Source of the DNA: Acidobacteria bacterium 28-9
GTDB taxonomy: Bacteria > Acidobacteriota > Blastocatellia > Pyrinomonadales > Pyrinomonadaceae
Direction: 5' to 3'
Length of the DNA stretch: 64,000 nucleotides
Assembly: GCA_002050355.1 (NCBI GenBank)
Contig: MWYY01000050.1
Coordinates: 25,606 to 89,605, forward strand
Below, one piece after another: positions 53,697-62,336 of this stretch; the first letter of the stretch is position 1, and every line of letters starts with the position of its first letter. A model generated the notes under the pieces. That model was given only the letters and a program-made list of their open reading frames with translations. It searched no databases and had not been told where the DNA came from. The position numbers and the translations under genes were made by a program.

Positions 53697-56177
53697 CTAT
53701 CTCAATTCCGCTATTGTAGCACCTTGCCCGCCTTGGTCGGACGGCGCGAAAGCGAAGCGCGCGATGTGCGGATGACCTTTTAGAAAATGATGGACGAAGT
53801 TTTTCAGCGCGCCCGTGCCGAAGCCGTGAATGATGCGGACGCGCGGCAGAGCGGCTAAATATGCTTCGTCTAAAAAGCGGTCGATTTCGTATTCGGCGTC
53901 GGCGGTTGTTTTGCCGATTAAGTTTAATTCGGCGTTCGCGTCTTCGACATCGAGCCGCAAATTTGCGTCTTTCGCCTGATTTTGGAGTTTTTCGCCGAGC
54001 GATTGCGCTTTCGGTTTTTCTTCCGAAACAACTGCCTGCAAATCTGAAATCTTCTGCCGCAAACGCATTCCGCCGACAAGAACTTCGGCGATTTCCTTGT
54101 CCATTCGTTCGACGACACCCACGTTTCCAAAACTCGTTCTGACTTTTGTGCCGATTGAAATCGGTTGGTTGTCGGTTGTCGGTTCTAGGTTGTCGGTATT
54201 TTGCTGACTACTGAAAACTGACGACTGACCACTTTTTTTCGGACTCTGGACTTGCGAAAGCACGGCGCGGTTGAGTTCGGCTTTTCTGGCTAATCTCTCT
54301 TTGTCGAGTTTTGCTTTTAACGCTTTGTCTTCGATTGTCTGGACAAACGCTTTTGATTGGCGTTCGAAACCGGCGATTGTTTCGTTTAATTCCTGTTCAA
54401 ACTGGCGTTGGCGTTCCTTTTCTTTTTTGCGCGCTTCGATGTCGAGCGTCGCGTATTTCTTCGCCGTGATTTCGCGTTCTTCTTCGAGAGCGACGCGCAA
54501 ATCTTCGGCGTTTCTGGTTTCGGTTTGCAGTTTTCGCAAATAACTTTCGGCTTCCTGCGCCGAAACGTCGAGATTTTCGCGGGCTTTTTCGATGACAGAA
54601 TCGCGTATGCCGAAACGCTTGGCGATTTCGATTCCCGAAGACGCGCCCGCTAAACCGACAAGCAGGCGATACGTCGGCTGTAAAGTTTTTTCGTTGAACT
54701 CGACCGAAGCGTTGACGACATTTTCATCATTCGCCGCGTAGATTTTCAAACCTTTGTAATGTGTCGAAGCAATCAATTGCGCGCCGCAAATACGTCGAAA
54801 ATAATCGACAATTGCCACGCCCAGCGCCGAGCCTTCGTCCGGGTCTGTGCCTGTGCCGACCTCATCCAACAAAACGAGCGACGGCGAAGCGCACTCACGC
54901 ATCATTTCGGCGATATTCGAGATGTGCGACGAAAACGTTGATAGATTTGCCGACAGACTTTGATGGTCGCCGATGTCTGCAAGAACTGATTGATAAAAGG
55001 GAATTCGCGCTTCTTTCGCCGGAATGGGAAGACCGGAAATCGCCATCAAACTCAACAAACCGGCGGTTTTCAACACGACGGTTTTGCCGCCCGCGTTTGC
55101 GCCCGAAATTATCATCACGCCCTTTTCTTTCGTGAGCGTGAAACTGACTGGAACAATTTTTTTTGCCTGGTTGTCGGTTGTCAGTTGTCGGTTGTCGGTA
55201 GAGGGATTTTCTGACAACTGACCGCTGAGTGCTGACAACTGCCGAAGATTTTCTTCGAGCAAAGGATGACGTGCTTCGACTAAATCTAATGTTTCGTCGT
55301 CGGAAATCGTCGGCACAATCGCTTTGAATTTTCTCGCAAATTCGGCTTTCGCTTTGACGAAATCTAATTCCGCCACCACTTCGACTGCCGCTTCAATTGC
55401 CGGGAGATTGGCGCGAAGTTCTTCAGTTAATGAAAATAAAATGCGCGCTACTTCGCGTTCTTCCTTGCCTTTCAGATTTTGCAGTTCGTTGTTTGCTTCA
55501 ATTGCTTCGAGCGGTTCGATAAAAACCGTCGCGCCCGACGACGAAAAGCCGTGCGCGACGCCGGCGACGCGACCGCGAAAATCGGCTTTGACCGGAACGA
55601 CGAAACGCTCATTGCGCTGCGTTACGATTTCGTCCTGAATCGCGCCCGAATTGTTTCGCATCAGACTTTCAAGCGATTTTTGCAGACGGGAGCGCTGGTT
55701 GTTTATCTCGCGGCGAATTTGGGCGAGTTCGGGCGAAGCGTTGTCGTCAATCTCGCCCGACGGCAGCAGTTTTTTATTGATTCGATTTAAGACTTCGAGA
55801 AGCGGCGCGGGCAGATTTTCAACCGTCGCCCAGAGCGTCGGCGCAAATTCCCGCTCCGGCGCGATGACCGAGCGCGCGAACAACGCCTGATTGCCGAGCC
55901 GCGTGATTTCAAGCAGGGAAATCGGGTCGAGCGTCGCGTTCATTATCCGCAAAGTCGCAACCGCGTGCGACGGGTCTGGAAGCTCGGAAAAACGCCACGA
56001 AATTTGTTTTTCGCTCAACGCAAAAGTCTCCGCGATGGCGCGCAAATCTCGTTCAAGCTCCAACCGATTCGCCAGCGGCTGCAAGTTTTCGAGCCTCGAT
56101 TTGCCCATCGTCGTCTGCGCGTTGCGAGCGACGAGCGCGAGCAGTTTTCCGTATTCTAAAGTTGTCAGCGATTGCAT
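53697..56177 (-). CDS. mutS2: Endonuclease MutS2, with two repeat-derived inserts
   Basis: The protein is 826 residues. MutS core with Walker A G-A-N-A-G-G-K-T, D-E-V-G-T-G-T-D-P-D-E-G and S-T-H-Y-K-G-L; a long coiled-coil middle section; and a C-terminal Smr domain with H-G-F-G-T-G-A-L-K. MutS2 limits homologous recombination or handles collided ribosomes. Residues ~312-336 (L-S-A-L-S-G-Q-L-S ... T-D-N-R-Q-L-T-T-D-N-Q) and ~649-671 (S-G-Q-S-S-V-F-S-S-Q-Q-N-T-D-N) are encoded by repeats of the GTTGTCGGTTGTC/CAGTTGTCAG family. The frame is kept through both. Confidence 0.94.
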   Translation of the reverse strand: MQSLTTLEYGKLLALVARNAQTTMGKSRLENLQPLANRLELERDLRAIAETFALSEKQISWRFSELPDPSHAVATLRIMNATLDPISLLEITRLGNQALFARSVIAPEREFAPTLWATVENLPAPLLEVLNRINKKLLPSGEIDDNASPELAQIRREINNQRSRLQKSLESLMRNNSGAIQDEIVTQRNERFVVPVKADFRGRVAGVAHGFSSSGATVFIEPLEAIEANNELQNLKGKEEREVARILFSLTEELRANLPAIEAAVEVVAELDFVKAKAEFARKFKAIVPTISDDETLDLVEARHPLLEENLRQLSALSGQLSENPSTDNRQLTTDNQAKKIVPVSFTLTKEKGVMIISGANAGGKTVVLKTAGLLSLMAISGLPIPAKEARIPFYQSVLADIGDHQSLSANLSTFSSHISNIAEMMRECASPSLVLLDEVGTGTDPDEGSALGVAIVDYFRRICGAQLIASTHYKGLKIYAANDENVVNASVEFNEKTLQPTYRLLVGLAGASSGIEIAKRFGIRDSVIEKARENLDVSAQEAESYLRKLQTETRNAEDLRVALEEEREITAKKYATLDIEARKKEKERQRQFEQELNETIAGFERQSKAFVQTIEDKALKAKLDKERLARKAELNRAVLSQVQSPKKSGQSSVFSSQQNTDNLEPTTDNQPISIGTKVRTSFGNVGVVERMDKEIAEVLVGGMRLRQKISDLQAVVSEEKPKAQSLGEKLQNQAKDANLRLDVEDANAELNLIGKTTADAEYEIDRFLDEAYLAALPRVRIIHGFGTGALKNFVHHFLKGHPHIARFAFAPSDQGGQGATIAELR
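54164..54233. repeat. GTTGTCGGTTGTC-family repeat inside mutS2 (second)
   Basis: Plus-strand words TTGGTTGTCGGTTGTCGGTT and ACTGAAAACTGACGACTGAC within the coding sequence just before the Smr-proximal region. They are in frame on the minus strand. Confidence 0.75.
55169..55242. repeat. GTTGTCGGTTGTC-family repeat inside mutS2 (first)
   Basis: TTGTCGGTTGTCAGTTGTCG on the left and CTGACAACTGACCGC on the right form an imperfect palindrome. It sits before the Walker A segment in the protein. A fragment of the same family lies between two amidohydrolase genes at 59408-59429. Confidence 0.75.
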
Positions 56178-56239
56178 ATTTTCGATGAGATAAAAGTCTA
56201 TCCATTATGATTAAAAACGAATGGTGTTGAAAAGTGCTA

Positions 56240-56728
56240 TTAGGGAGCATTACAACTAATCAAATCTATATTCTTCTTTTGTAAAATAGGTATCGTTAGA
56301 AATAACTTTCCTTTAACATAAAACTCTATTTGTCCATATCCTTTCTTACGTTCACCTTCAGCTGTTACAATATTTTTCAACCCGCGCATTTTCAGATAAT
56401 TGCTAACTAATTTTAGCCGAGAAATATTAAGTTGTCGTGAAGTTTCTCTATTGCCAAGTCGAGCAATAACAATTAAATACATATCCCTCGACGTTTGCTT
56501 TCTTCCAACCGTGTTGTCTATGTAAAAGTTTCCTTCCTCACAAGTTACAGGTTCTTTTGGTGAGCAATACGGAATAGCACGTTCCTCAGCAGAAGTAGCA
56601 GAATTATCTTCAGGTGCTATATTGCGACAAGGAACATCAACAGTTGGTTGTTGGGCGTGAAGATTTGTATTTGCAAAAACAATCCAAATTACAATTGCCG
56701 TCAAACCAAGTGTATTCTTTAGATTCAT
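56240..56728 (-). CDS. Secreted small protein of unknown function (possibly OmpA-like C-terminal fold)
   Basis: The protein is 162 residues with signal peptide to N-L-H-A|Q. From residue ~87 the pattern L-I-V-I-A-R-L-G ... R-L-K-L-V-S-N-Y-L-K-M-R-G-L ... E-G-E-R-K-K-G-Y-G-Q-I-E-F recalls OmpA-like peptidoglycan-binding domains, but the diagnostic T-D-x-x-G is not clear. The gene is AT-rich. A ribosome site AGGAAT lies before the ATG. Confidence 0.6.
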   Translation of the reverse strand: MNLKNTLGLTAIVIWIVFANTNLHAQQPTVDVPCRNIAPEDNSATSAEERAIPYCSPKEPVTCEEGNFYIDNTVGRKQTSRDMYLIVIARLGNRETSRQLNISRLKLVSNYLKMRGLKNIVTAEGERKKGYGQIEFYVKGKLFLTIPILQKKNIDLISCNAP

Positions 56729-56758
56729 AATTTTTATTCCTATTCTCGGCTGAGATTT

Positions 56759-57043
56759 TCACGCAACGACTTCAACGCCTTTCCAAAACGCGACGTGGTT
56801 TGCGATTTCCTTTGCCGCCGCTTTCGGTTCGGGGTAAAACCACGCAGCGCCGCGGTTGGTTTCGCCGCCCGGAGCGACGACATCGTAATAACTCGCCGTG
56901 CCTTTCCAAGGGCAAATGGAGCGCGTTTCGGACGGCGCGAAAAATTCTTTGTTTATTGAATGAATGGGGAAATAATGATTTCCTTCGACGACGACGGTTT
57001 CGTCGCTTTCGGCTAATATTTGATTGTTCCAGATTGCTTTCAT
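56759..57043 (-). CDS. DUF427-family protein
   Basis: The protein is 94 residues: W-N-N-Q-I-L-A-E-S-D-E-T-V-V-V-E-G-N-H-Y-F-P, S-I-C-P-W-K-G-T-A-S-Y-Y and A-W-F-Y-P-E-P are the DUF427 pattern. It is a small cytoplasmic beta-rich protein of unknown function that usually stands alone. The CCACGAA palindrome follows its start on the upstream side. Confidence 0.85.
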   Translation of the reverse strand: MKAIWNNQILAESDETVVVEGNHYFPIHSINKEFFAPSETRSICPWKGTASYYDVVAPGGETNRGAAWFYPEPKAAAKEIANHVAFWKGVEVVA

Positions 57044-57053
57044 AATTTTATTT

Positions 57054-57181
57054 TAGCCACGAAAAGACACGAAAGAACACGAAAAATAAATCAGATTTAT
57101 TTGCCGTGTTTTATTATGTTTTTTGTTTTCTCATTTTGATTTTTTCTTTATTTCGTGTCTTTTCGTGTTTGTTCGTGGCTG
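57054..57181. repeat. Long palindrome, CCACGAA-ACACGAAAG family
   Basis: TAGCCACGAAAAGACACGAAAG at the left and CTTTTCGTGTTTGTTCGTGGCT at the right are inverted arms with an AT-rich centre. It fills the gap between two minus-strand genes. A half copy is at 16055-16091. Confidence 0.8.
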
Positions 57182-57192
57182 AAAACTCCTTG

Positions 57193-57594
57193 TTAATTTG
57201 TTGCTAAAAACCGCGCGCGCACTTCCGGCGACGGCAGCATACAGGCTTCTTGTTTGCCGAACATTTTGTAGCGGTATTTGGCGAAAAGATTATAGAAAAC
57301 ATCGCGGACGAAACTCGGCACGACGATGAAGCCGTAGAACCAAGACCAATAGCCGCTTAGTTTTCTGGCGATTCTTAAGGCGGCAGTCGTGCGCGTGTAA
57401 GCCTTGCCGTCTTCGATTAAAACCACCGAATCTGTAACAGTTTTATCGATGCCGTTTTCCTTTAAAAGTTTCTCGCCGATTTCCGACTGCATCGGCGCGA
57501 ATTTGAAATAGCCTTCCTTGTCGCGGTCAATAATAAAGTTGACCGAACCGTTGCAGAAATTACAAACTCCGTCGAAAAGAATAATTGCGCTCAT
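57193..57594 (-). CDS. DCC thiol-disulfide oxidoreductase family protein (DUF393)
   Basis: The protein is 133 residues. F-D-G-V-C-N-F-C-N (about residue 7) is the D-x-x-C-x-x-C motif that names the DCC family, followed by F-A-P-M-Q-S and R-T-T-A-A-L-R-I-A. A thiol-disulfide exchange activity is predicted from the motif only. It is cytoplasmic, and divergent from the first amidohydrolase. Confidence 0.87.
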   Translation of the reverse strand: MSAIILFDGVCNFCNGSVNFIIDRDKEGYFKFAPMQSEIGEKLLKENGIDKTVTDSVVLIEDGKAYTRTTAALRIARKLSGYWSWFYGFIVVPSFVRDVFYNLFAKYRYKMFGKQEACMLPSPEVRARFLATN

Positions 57595-57601
57595 AATCTT
57601 T

Positions 57602-57632
57602 TATGGTAAATCCTAAATGTAAAATGGTAAAT
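57602..57632. repeat. Half copy of the ATGGTAAATG repeat
   Basis: ATGGTAAATCCTAAATGTAAAATGGTAAATG lies in the divergent gap between two genes, without the inverted partner arm seen in the other copies. Confidence 0.5.
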
Positions 57633-57720
57633 GGGCGGCTTGAAATTTTGCTTCTGAAACCTTTTCAATTATACTGCGTAGAAAAGTTCGCAGTTCCAAT
57701 TTTCAACCGCTTAAAAGTTT

Positions 57721-59403
57721 ATGAAAGAAATCATTTTGCGTTTTTCTGTCGCAATTTTTGCGCTCATTTCGTTTGGTTTGTCCGCATCGGCGCAGAATCG
57801 TGCCGAAACTTTTGCGATTACGAACGCGCGTATCGTTACGGTTTCCGGCGCGCCGATTGAGCGCGGAATAATTGTGATACGCGACGGTTTGATTGAATCG
57901 GTCGGCGCAGGCGTGAGAGTTCCGGCAGACGCGCGAACGATTGACGGCGCGGGTTTGACGGTTTATCCGGGATTTATTGACGCTTTGACAAATCTCGGTT
58001 TGTCGTCGCAAACCGTGTCGCAGCAGCGCGGCGGTCAAGGTCTTCAGATTCAAATTCAACAGCCGCAAGCAAGTCAATCGCAATCGAGTTCGAATTACCC
58101 GGACGGCTTGCAGCCTGAACAAATGGCTTTCGAGCAATTAAAGGCGGGCGAAGCACAGTTTGAAACGGTAAGAAATGCCGGATTTACCAGCGCTTTGACC
58201 GTTTCGCGTGAGGGAATTTTCAACGGTCAATCGGCTGTTATCAATCTTGCCGGAGACACGGTTTCGGCGATGATTATCAAATCGCCGGTCGCCGAACACA
58301 TCACATTTACGCCGCTTCGCACCGGAACTTTTCCGACTTCTTTGATGGGAACGTTTGCTGCGCTGCGTCAGATGTTTCTTGACGCGCAAAGGCTTCAAGG
58401 CATTCAGAAAATGTATGCGAAAGACCCGCGCGGAATTAAACGTCCGGGTGAAGACAAATCTCTGGAAGCGGTGATTCCGATTCTTAACCGCGAGATGCCG
58501 ATTGTTTTCAACGCCAACACGGAACGCGAAATTGTGCGCGCCCTGAATCTGGCAAAGGAATTTAACTTAAACGCCATTATCGCGGGTGGACAAGAAGCGG
58601 GAAAAGTCGCCGATAGATTAAAAGCGCAAAAAGTTCCGGTTTTGTTGTCGCTGAATTTCCCGAAACGCACCGCAACCGCAGCAGCCGAAGCTGACCCCGA
58701 ACCGATTGAACTTCTTCGCCTGCGCGCGGAAACGCCGCAAACCGCCGCGCGTCTTGCACAAGCCGGAGTGAAATTCGCTTTTCAATCGGGCGGAATGCAG
58801 AACATCGGAGATTTTTTGTTGAACGCGAATAAAGCGGTCGAGAGAGGTTTGACTAGAGAAGCGGCGATTCGTGCAATGACTTTGAGCGCGGCGGAAATTT
58901 TCGGCGTCGAAAATCGCCTGGGCTCAATCGAACGGGGGAAAATCGCCAACCTTGTCGTCTCGCGCGGCGATATTTTGGCGAAAGACAAACAGATTACGCA
59001 GGTTTTCGTTGACGGTAAACTTTTCGAGCAGAAACTGCCCGTCAAACCCGCTGCCGGAACCACAGCAACAACAGCGTCGGGCGCGACGCAAACATCGGCG
59101 GCGGCAAACGTCGGCGGAACTTACGCCATAACAATCGAGATTCCCGGACAGCCTTTGACCGGAACGATGATTTTAACCCAGCAAGGCACGGATTTGACCG
59201 GTAATGTGCAGACGCAATTGGGAACTTCTACCGTCAAAGACGGGAAAGTTACGCCGGACGGTTTTAGCTTTACGTCTACTGTCGAATTCGGCGGCTCGAC
59301 CATTGAATTGACTGTCAACGGACGAGTTACAGGCAATCAAATCAGCGGCACGATGACCGGTCCGCAAGGTCCGATTCCGTTTTCGGGAACTAAAAATCCT
59401 TAG
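57721..59403 (+). CDS. Amidohydrolase-like secreted protein lacking metal ligands (paralogue 1)
   Basis: The protein is 560 residues. The signal peptide ends S-A-S-A|Q; the amidohydrolase fold is visible in I-T-N-A-R-I-V-T-V-S-G-A, V-Y-P-G-F-I-D-A and G-S-I-E-R-G-K-I-A-N-L-V. The first metal pair H-x-H is replaced by A-L-T, and N-A-N stands where the family has H-A-H/T, so it is probably not a metallohydrolase. After ~residue 455 a beta-rich domain (G-T-Y-A-I-T-I-E-I-P-G ... G-P-Q-G-P-I-P-F) follows. It is the first of three tandem paralogues. Confidence 0.82.
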   Translation: MKEIILRFSVAIFALISFGLSASAQNRAETFAITNARIVTVSGAPIERGIIVIRDGLIESVGAGVRVPADARTIDGAGLTVYPGFIDALTNLGLSSQTVSQQRGGQGLQIQIQQPQASQSQSSSNYPDGLQPEQMAFEQLKAGEAQFETVRNAGFTSALTVSREGIFNGQSAVINLAGDTVSAMIIKSPVAEHITFTPLRTGTFPTSLMGTFAALRQMFLDAQRLQGIQKMYAKDPRGIKRPGEDKSLEAVIPILNREMPIVFNANTEREIVRALNLAKEFNLNAIIAGGQEAGKVADRLKAQKVPVLLSLNFPKRTATAAAEADPEPIELLRLRAETPQTAARLAQAGVKFAFQSGGMQNIGDFLLNANKAVERGLTREAAIRAMTLSAAEIFGVENRLGSIERGKIANLVVSRGDILAKDKQITQVFVDGKLFEQKLPVKPAAGTTATTASGATQTSAAANVGGTYAITIEIPGQPLTGTMILTQQGTDLTGNVQTQLGTSTVKDGKVTPDGFSFTSTVEFGGSTIELTVNGRVTGNQISGTMTGPQGPIPFSGTKNP

Positions 59404-59407
59404 AACA

Positions 59408-59429
59408 GTGGTTGGTAGTCAGTTGTCAG
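59408..59429. repeat. Fragment of the GTTGTCAG repeat family
   Basis: GTGGTTGGTAGTCAGTTGTC lies directly between the first and second amidohydrolase genes; the family also occurs inside mutS2. Confidence 0.5.
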
Positions 59430-59461
59430 AGATTAATTACCGATTTTTGATCTTTAAAGAT

Positions 59462-60880
59462 ATGAAAAAATTTACAGCTTTTTTTCTTTTACAAATTTTA
59501 CTTTTGACGGCTTTCAATTTTGCGGTTTTTGGGCAAACAAAAAAGGAAGTTCTGATTCGCAACGCAACCGTGATAACCGCCATTCACGGTAATCTGGAGA
59601 ATACGGATATTCTCATCCAAAACGGTAAAATTGCCCGCATCGGAAAAAATCTGAAAGCCGCCTCAAACACGCAGGTAATCGACGCAAGCGGTAAATTCGT
59701 AACTCCGGGAATTATCGATTGCCATTCGCACGCGATGATGGACGGTTCGGTTAACGAATTTTCCTACTCGGTAACTTCGATGGTTACCACGAGAGATATT
59801 CTAAATCCGACCGATATTTCGATTTACCGCGCACTGGCAGGCGGCGTTACGGCGGCGAATCTGCTGCACGGTTCGGCAAATTCAATCGGCGGGCAGAACA
59901 CGGTCGTCAAATTTAAATACGGTCGCGCGGTCGAAGATTTTCCGGTTGCCGACGCACCGCCCGGAATCAAATTCGCTCTCGGCGAAAATCCGAAGCAAAC
60001 CAACCAGCCGACACAGCCTGGACGGACGCCGCGTTACCCGCGCACGAGAATGGGCGTGATGGAAACTATCCGCGACGCTTTTTTGCGGGCGCGCGATTAC
60101 CGCCGGGCGTTGGATGACTACCGCGCGAAAGTCGATAAAAAAGATAAGACCGCCGTTGCGCCGCGCCGCGAATTGGAATTAGAGCCGCTCGTCGAGATTT
60201 TGGAAGGCAAAAGACTTGTTCATTCGCACGGCTATCGGTCAGACGAGCTTTTGAATGTACTTCTGCTTGCCGACGAATTCGGTTTTCGCGTTGCAACTCT
60301 ACAGCACGCTCTCGAAGCCTACAAAATCGCGCCGGAAATCGCCAAGCGCGGCACGGGCGTTTCAATTTTTACAGACAGTTGGGGCTACAAACTCGAAGCC
60401 TTCGATGCGATTCCGTATAACGCTTATATTTTGTGGAAAAACGGCGTGAATGTTTCGATAAATTCCGATTCGGAGGAAAGAATCCGCCGTTTGAATCTGG
60501 ATGCGGCGAAAGTTGAAAAATACGGCGGCGTGCCGGAAGAAGAAGCGTTGAAAATGATAACGCTCAATCCGGCGAAACAGCTTGGAATCGACAAACGCAC
60601 CGGTTCAATCGAACAGGGAAAAGACGCGGACATCGTAATCTGGAACGCGCATCCGTTCAGCGTTTATGCCCGCGCCGATATGACGATGATTGAAGGTGAA
60701 GTTTTCTTTGACCGCGCCAAAGATTTAGCGAACCGCGACGCGCTTCAAAGAGAACGCGAAACATTAGAAAAATTAGATATCAACCGTCCGCCGGGAAGCG
60801 GCGGAACCGCGCCGAAAATTCCGAGCGAAAAACGGCAAGCCGATAGGGATGAAGCCGTTGGCGACGGAGGAAATCATTAA
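59462..60880 (+). CDS. Secreted metal-dependent amidohydrolase (paralogue 2, ligands intact)
   Basis: The protein is about 472 residues. The signal peptide ends V-F-G|Q; the metal ligands are present: H-S-H in G-I-I-D-C-H-S-H, H in S-H-G-Y and L-Q-H-A, D in N-S-D-S. Of the imidazolonepropionase-like amidohydrolases it is the only one of the three that looks catalytically complete. Acts on an unknown amide or amidine, outside the cytoplasm. The start was chosen at the signal peptide; the longer frame begins in a repeat fragment. Confidence 0.87.
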   Translation: MKKFTAFFLLQILLLTAFNFAVFGQTKKEVLIRNATVITAIHGNLENTDILIQNGKIARIGKNLKAASNTQVIDASGKFVTPGIIDCHSHAMMDGSVNEFSYSVTSMVTTRDILNPTDISIYRALAGGVTAANLLHGSANSIGGQNTVVKFKYGRAVEDFPVADAPPGIKFALGENPKQTNQPTQPGRTPRYPRTRMGVMETIRDAFLRARDYRRALDDYRAKVDKKDKTAVAPRRELELEPLVEILEGKRLVHSHGYRSDELLNVLLLADEFGFRVATLQHALEAYKIAPEIAKRGTGVSIFTDSWGYKLEAFDAIPYNAYILWKNGVNVSINSDSEERIRRLNLDAAKVEKYGGVPEEEALKMITLNPAKQLGIDKRTGSIEQGKDADIVIWNAHPFSVYARADMTMIEGEVFFDRAKDLANRDALQRERETLEKLDINRPPGSGGTAPKIPSEKRQADRDEAVGDGGNH

Positions 60881-60881
60881 G

Positions 60882-62249
60882 ATGACAATTACGAATTACA
60901 AATCACGAATTACGAGATTTTTCTTTTATCTGTGCTTATCTGTGTTCATCTGTGGACAAATTTCTTTCGTTCACGCTCAAAACGACGGTTCTCAGCAAAA
61001 CCAAACGGGCAAAGCGGGAATTTTTGCCATTACGAACGCGCGTATCGTTACGGTTTCGGGAGCCGTAATTGAAAACGGAACGGTCGTCGTGCAAAACGGA
61101 AAGATTGCCGCCGTTGGTGCAAGTGTTTCGATTCCGGGCGGCGCAGAACTCATCGAAGCGCGTGGTTTGAGCGTTTATCCGGGGATGATTGACGCGGGAA
61201 CGAATCTCGGTTTAACGGAAATCGGTCTCGGCGTTCCCGGCTCGGTCGATACTGCCGAAGGTGGCGAGATGAATGCCAACGCCAAAGCGATTCTGGGAAT
61301 CAACCCGCACAGCACGCACGTGAACGTAACGCGCGTCAACGGCATAACAACCGTGATGTCTCTGCCCACCGGCGGGATAATTTCCGGTCAATCGGCGGTG
61401 ATAAATCTAAACGGTTCGACGCAAAGCGAGATGGCTTTGATTCCGACCTACGGCTTGGTCATTAACTTTCCGCGAATCACGACGTTTTCCGGTTTTAACC
61501 CGTTTGCCAACACGCAGCCTGTCGATTTTAACGAAGCCGTTAAACAGCGCGACAAACGGCTCGATGATTTAAAAACGCTTTTCAAAACGTCGGAAAATTA
61601 CGGCAAAGTTCAAGACGCTTTCGCCAAAGACAAAAGCTTGCCGTATCCGTCGAAGGACATAAAAATGGAAGCGATGATACCTTATGTTCGCGGCGAAAAA
61701 CCGATTGTCTTCGTCGCCGAACGCGAGCGAGATATTCGCGCCGTGGTGAAATTTGTCGAGCAAATGAAAGTTAAAGGCGTTATCATCGGCGGTCAGGAGG
61801 CTTGGAAAGTCGCCGACGGTTTAAAGAAAAATAATATATCCGTTATTTATAAAAATATTTACAATTTGCCCGTGCAAGACGATGATGCTTACGATTATTT
61901 GTTTTCCGCGCCCGCTAAAATGCAGCAAGCCGGAATAAGATTTTGCATCTCGACCGGCGACAGCGGACCGGAAATCCGCGATTTGCCATATCACGCAGGT
62001 TCAGCCGGAGCATACGGCTTGTCGAAGGAAGAAGCCTTAAAATCCGTAACGCTTTATCCGGCGCAAATTCTCGGTTTGAGCGACCGAATCGGCTCAATCG
62101 ACACGGGCAAAATAGCAAACTTAGTCATTGCCGACGGTGATATTTTAGAGCCGCGAACAAACGTCAAATACGTTTTCATCAACGGACGAATGCTGCCGCT
62201 TACAAGCCGACATACTGACCTTTTTGAGCAGTTTAAAGATAGAAAATAA
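60882..62249 (+). CDS. Amidohydrolase-like secreted protein lacking metal ligands (paralogue 3), repeat-built signal peptide
   Basis: The protein is about 455 residues. The fold is close to paralogue 1 (I-T-N-A-R-I-V-T-V-S-G-A, V-Y-P-G-M-I-D-A-G-T-N-L-G), with G-T-N in place of H-x-H. The first ~30 residues, M-T-I-T-N-Y-K-S-R-I-T-R-F-F-F ..., are encoded by AATTACGAATTAC and TATCTGTGTTCATCTGTGG repeat words, yet form a valid signal peptide ending V-H-A|Q. GGAGGAA precedes ATG 60882, one base after the previous stop; an earlier ATG at 60849 is inside paralogue 2. Confidence 0.82.
   Translation: MTITNYKSRITRFFFYLCLSVFICGQISFVHAQNDGSQQNQTGKAGIFAITNARIVTVSGAVIENGTVVVQNGKIAAVGASVSIPGGAELIEARGLSVYPGMIDAGTNLGLTEIGLGVPGSVDTAEGGEMNANAKAILGINPHSTHVNVTRVNGITTVMSLPTGGIISGQSAVINLNGSTQSEMALIPTYGLVINFPRITTFSGFNPFANTQPVDFNEAVKQRDKRLDDLKTLFKTSENYGKVQDAFAKDKSLPYPSKDIKMEAMIPYVRGEKPIVFVAERERDIRAVVKFVEQMKVKGVIIGGQEAWKVADGLKKNNISVIYKNIYNLPVQDDDAYDYLFSAPAKMQQAGIRFCISTGDSGPEIRDLPYHAGSAGAYGLSKEEALKSVTLYPAQILGLSDRIGSIDTGKIANLVIADGDILEPRTNVKYVFINGRMLPLTSRHTDLFEQFKDRK
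60883..60956. repeat. Two repeat families in the coding start of paralogue 3
   Basis: CAATTACGAATTACAAATCACG, then TATCTGTGCTTATCTGTGTTC-ATCTGTGG. The first resembles 25013-25114 and the second 17758-17860 and 29608-29676. Both are translated. Confidence 0.7.
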
Positions 62250-62256
62250 AGATTTA

Positions 62257-62335
62257 ATGGTGGATTGAGAGTGGTAAACGATGAATGTGGGAATTGTTTT
62301 TCATTCACCATTTATCATTTACCACTCACCATTAA
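62257..62335. repeat. Palindromic repeat, ATGGTGAATGATG family
   Basis: ATGGTGGATTGAGAGTGGTAAACGATG with CATTCACCATTTATCATTTACCACTCACCAT on the far side. It separates the convergent amidohydrolase and msrB genes. Confidence 0.75.
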
Positions 62336-62336
62336 T

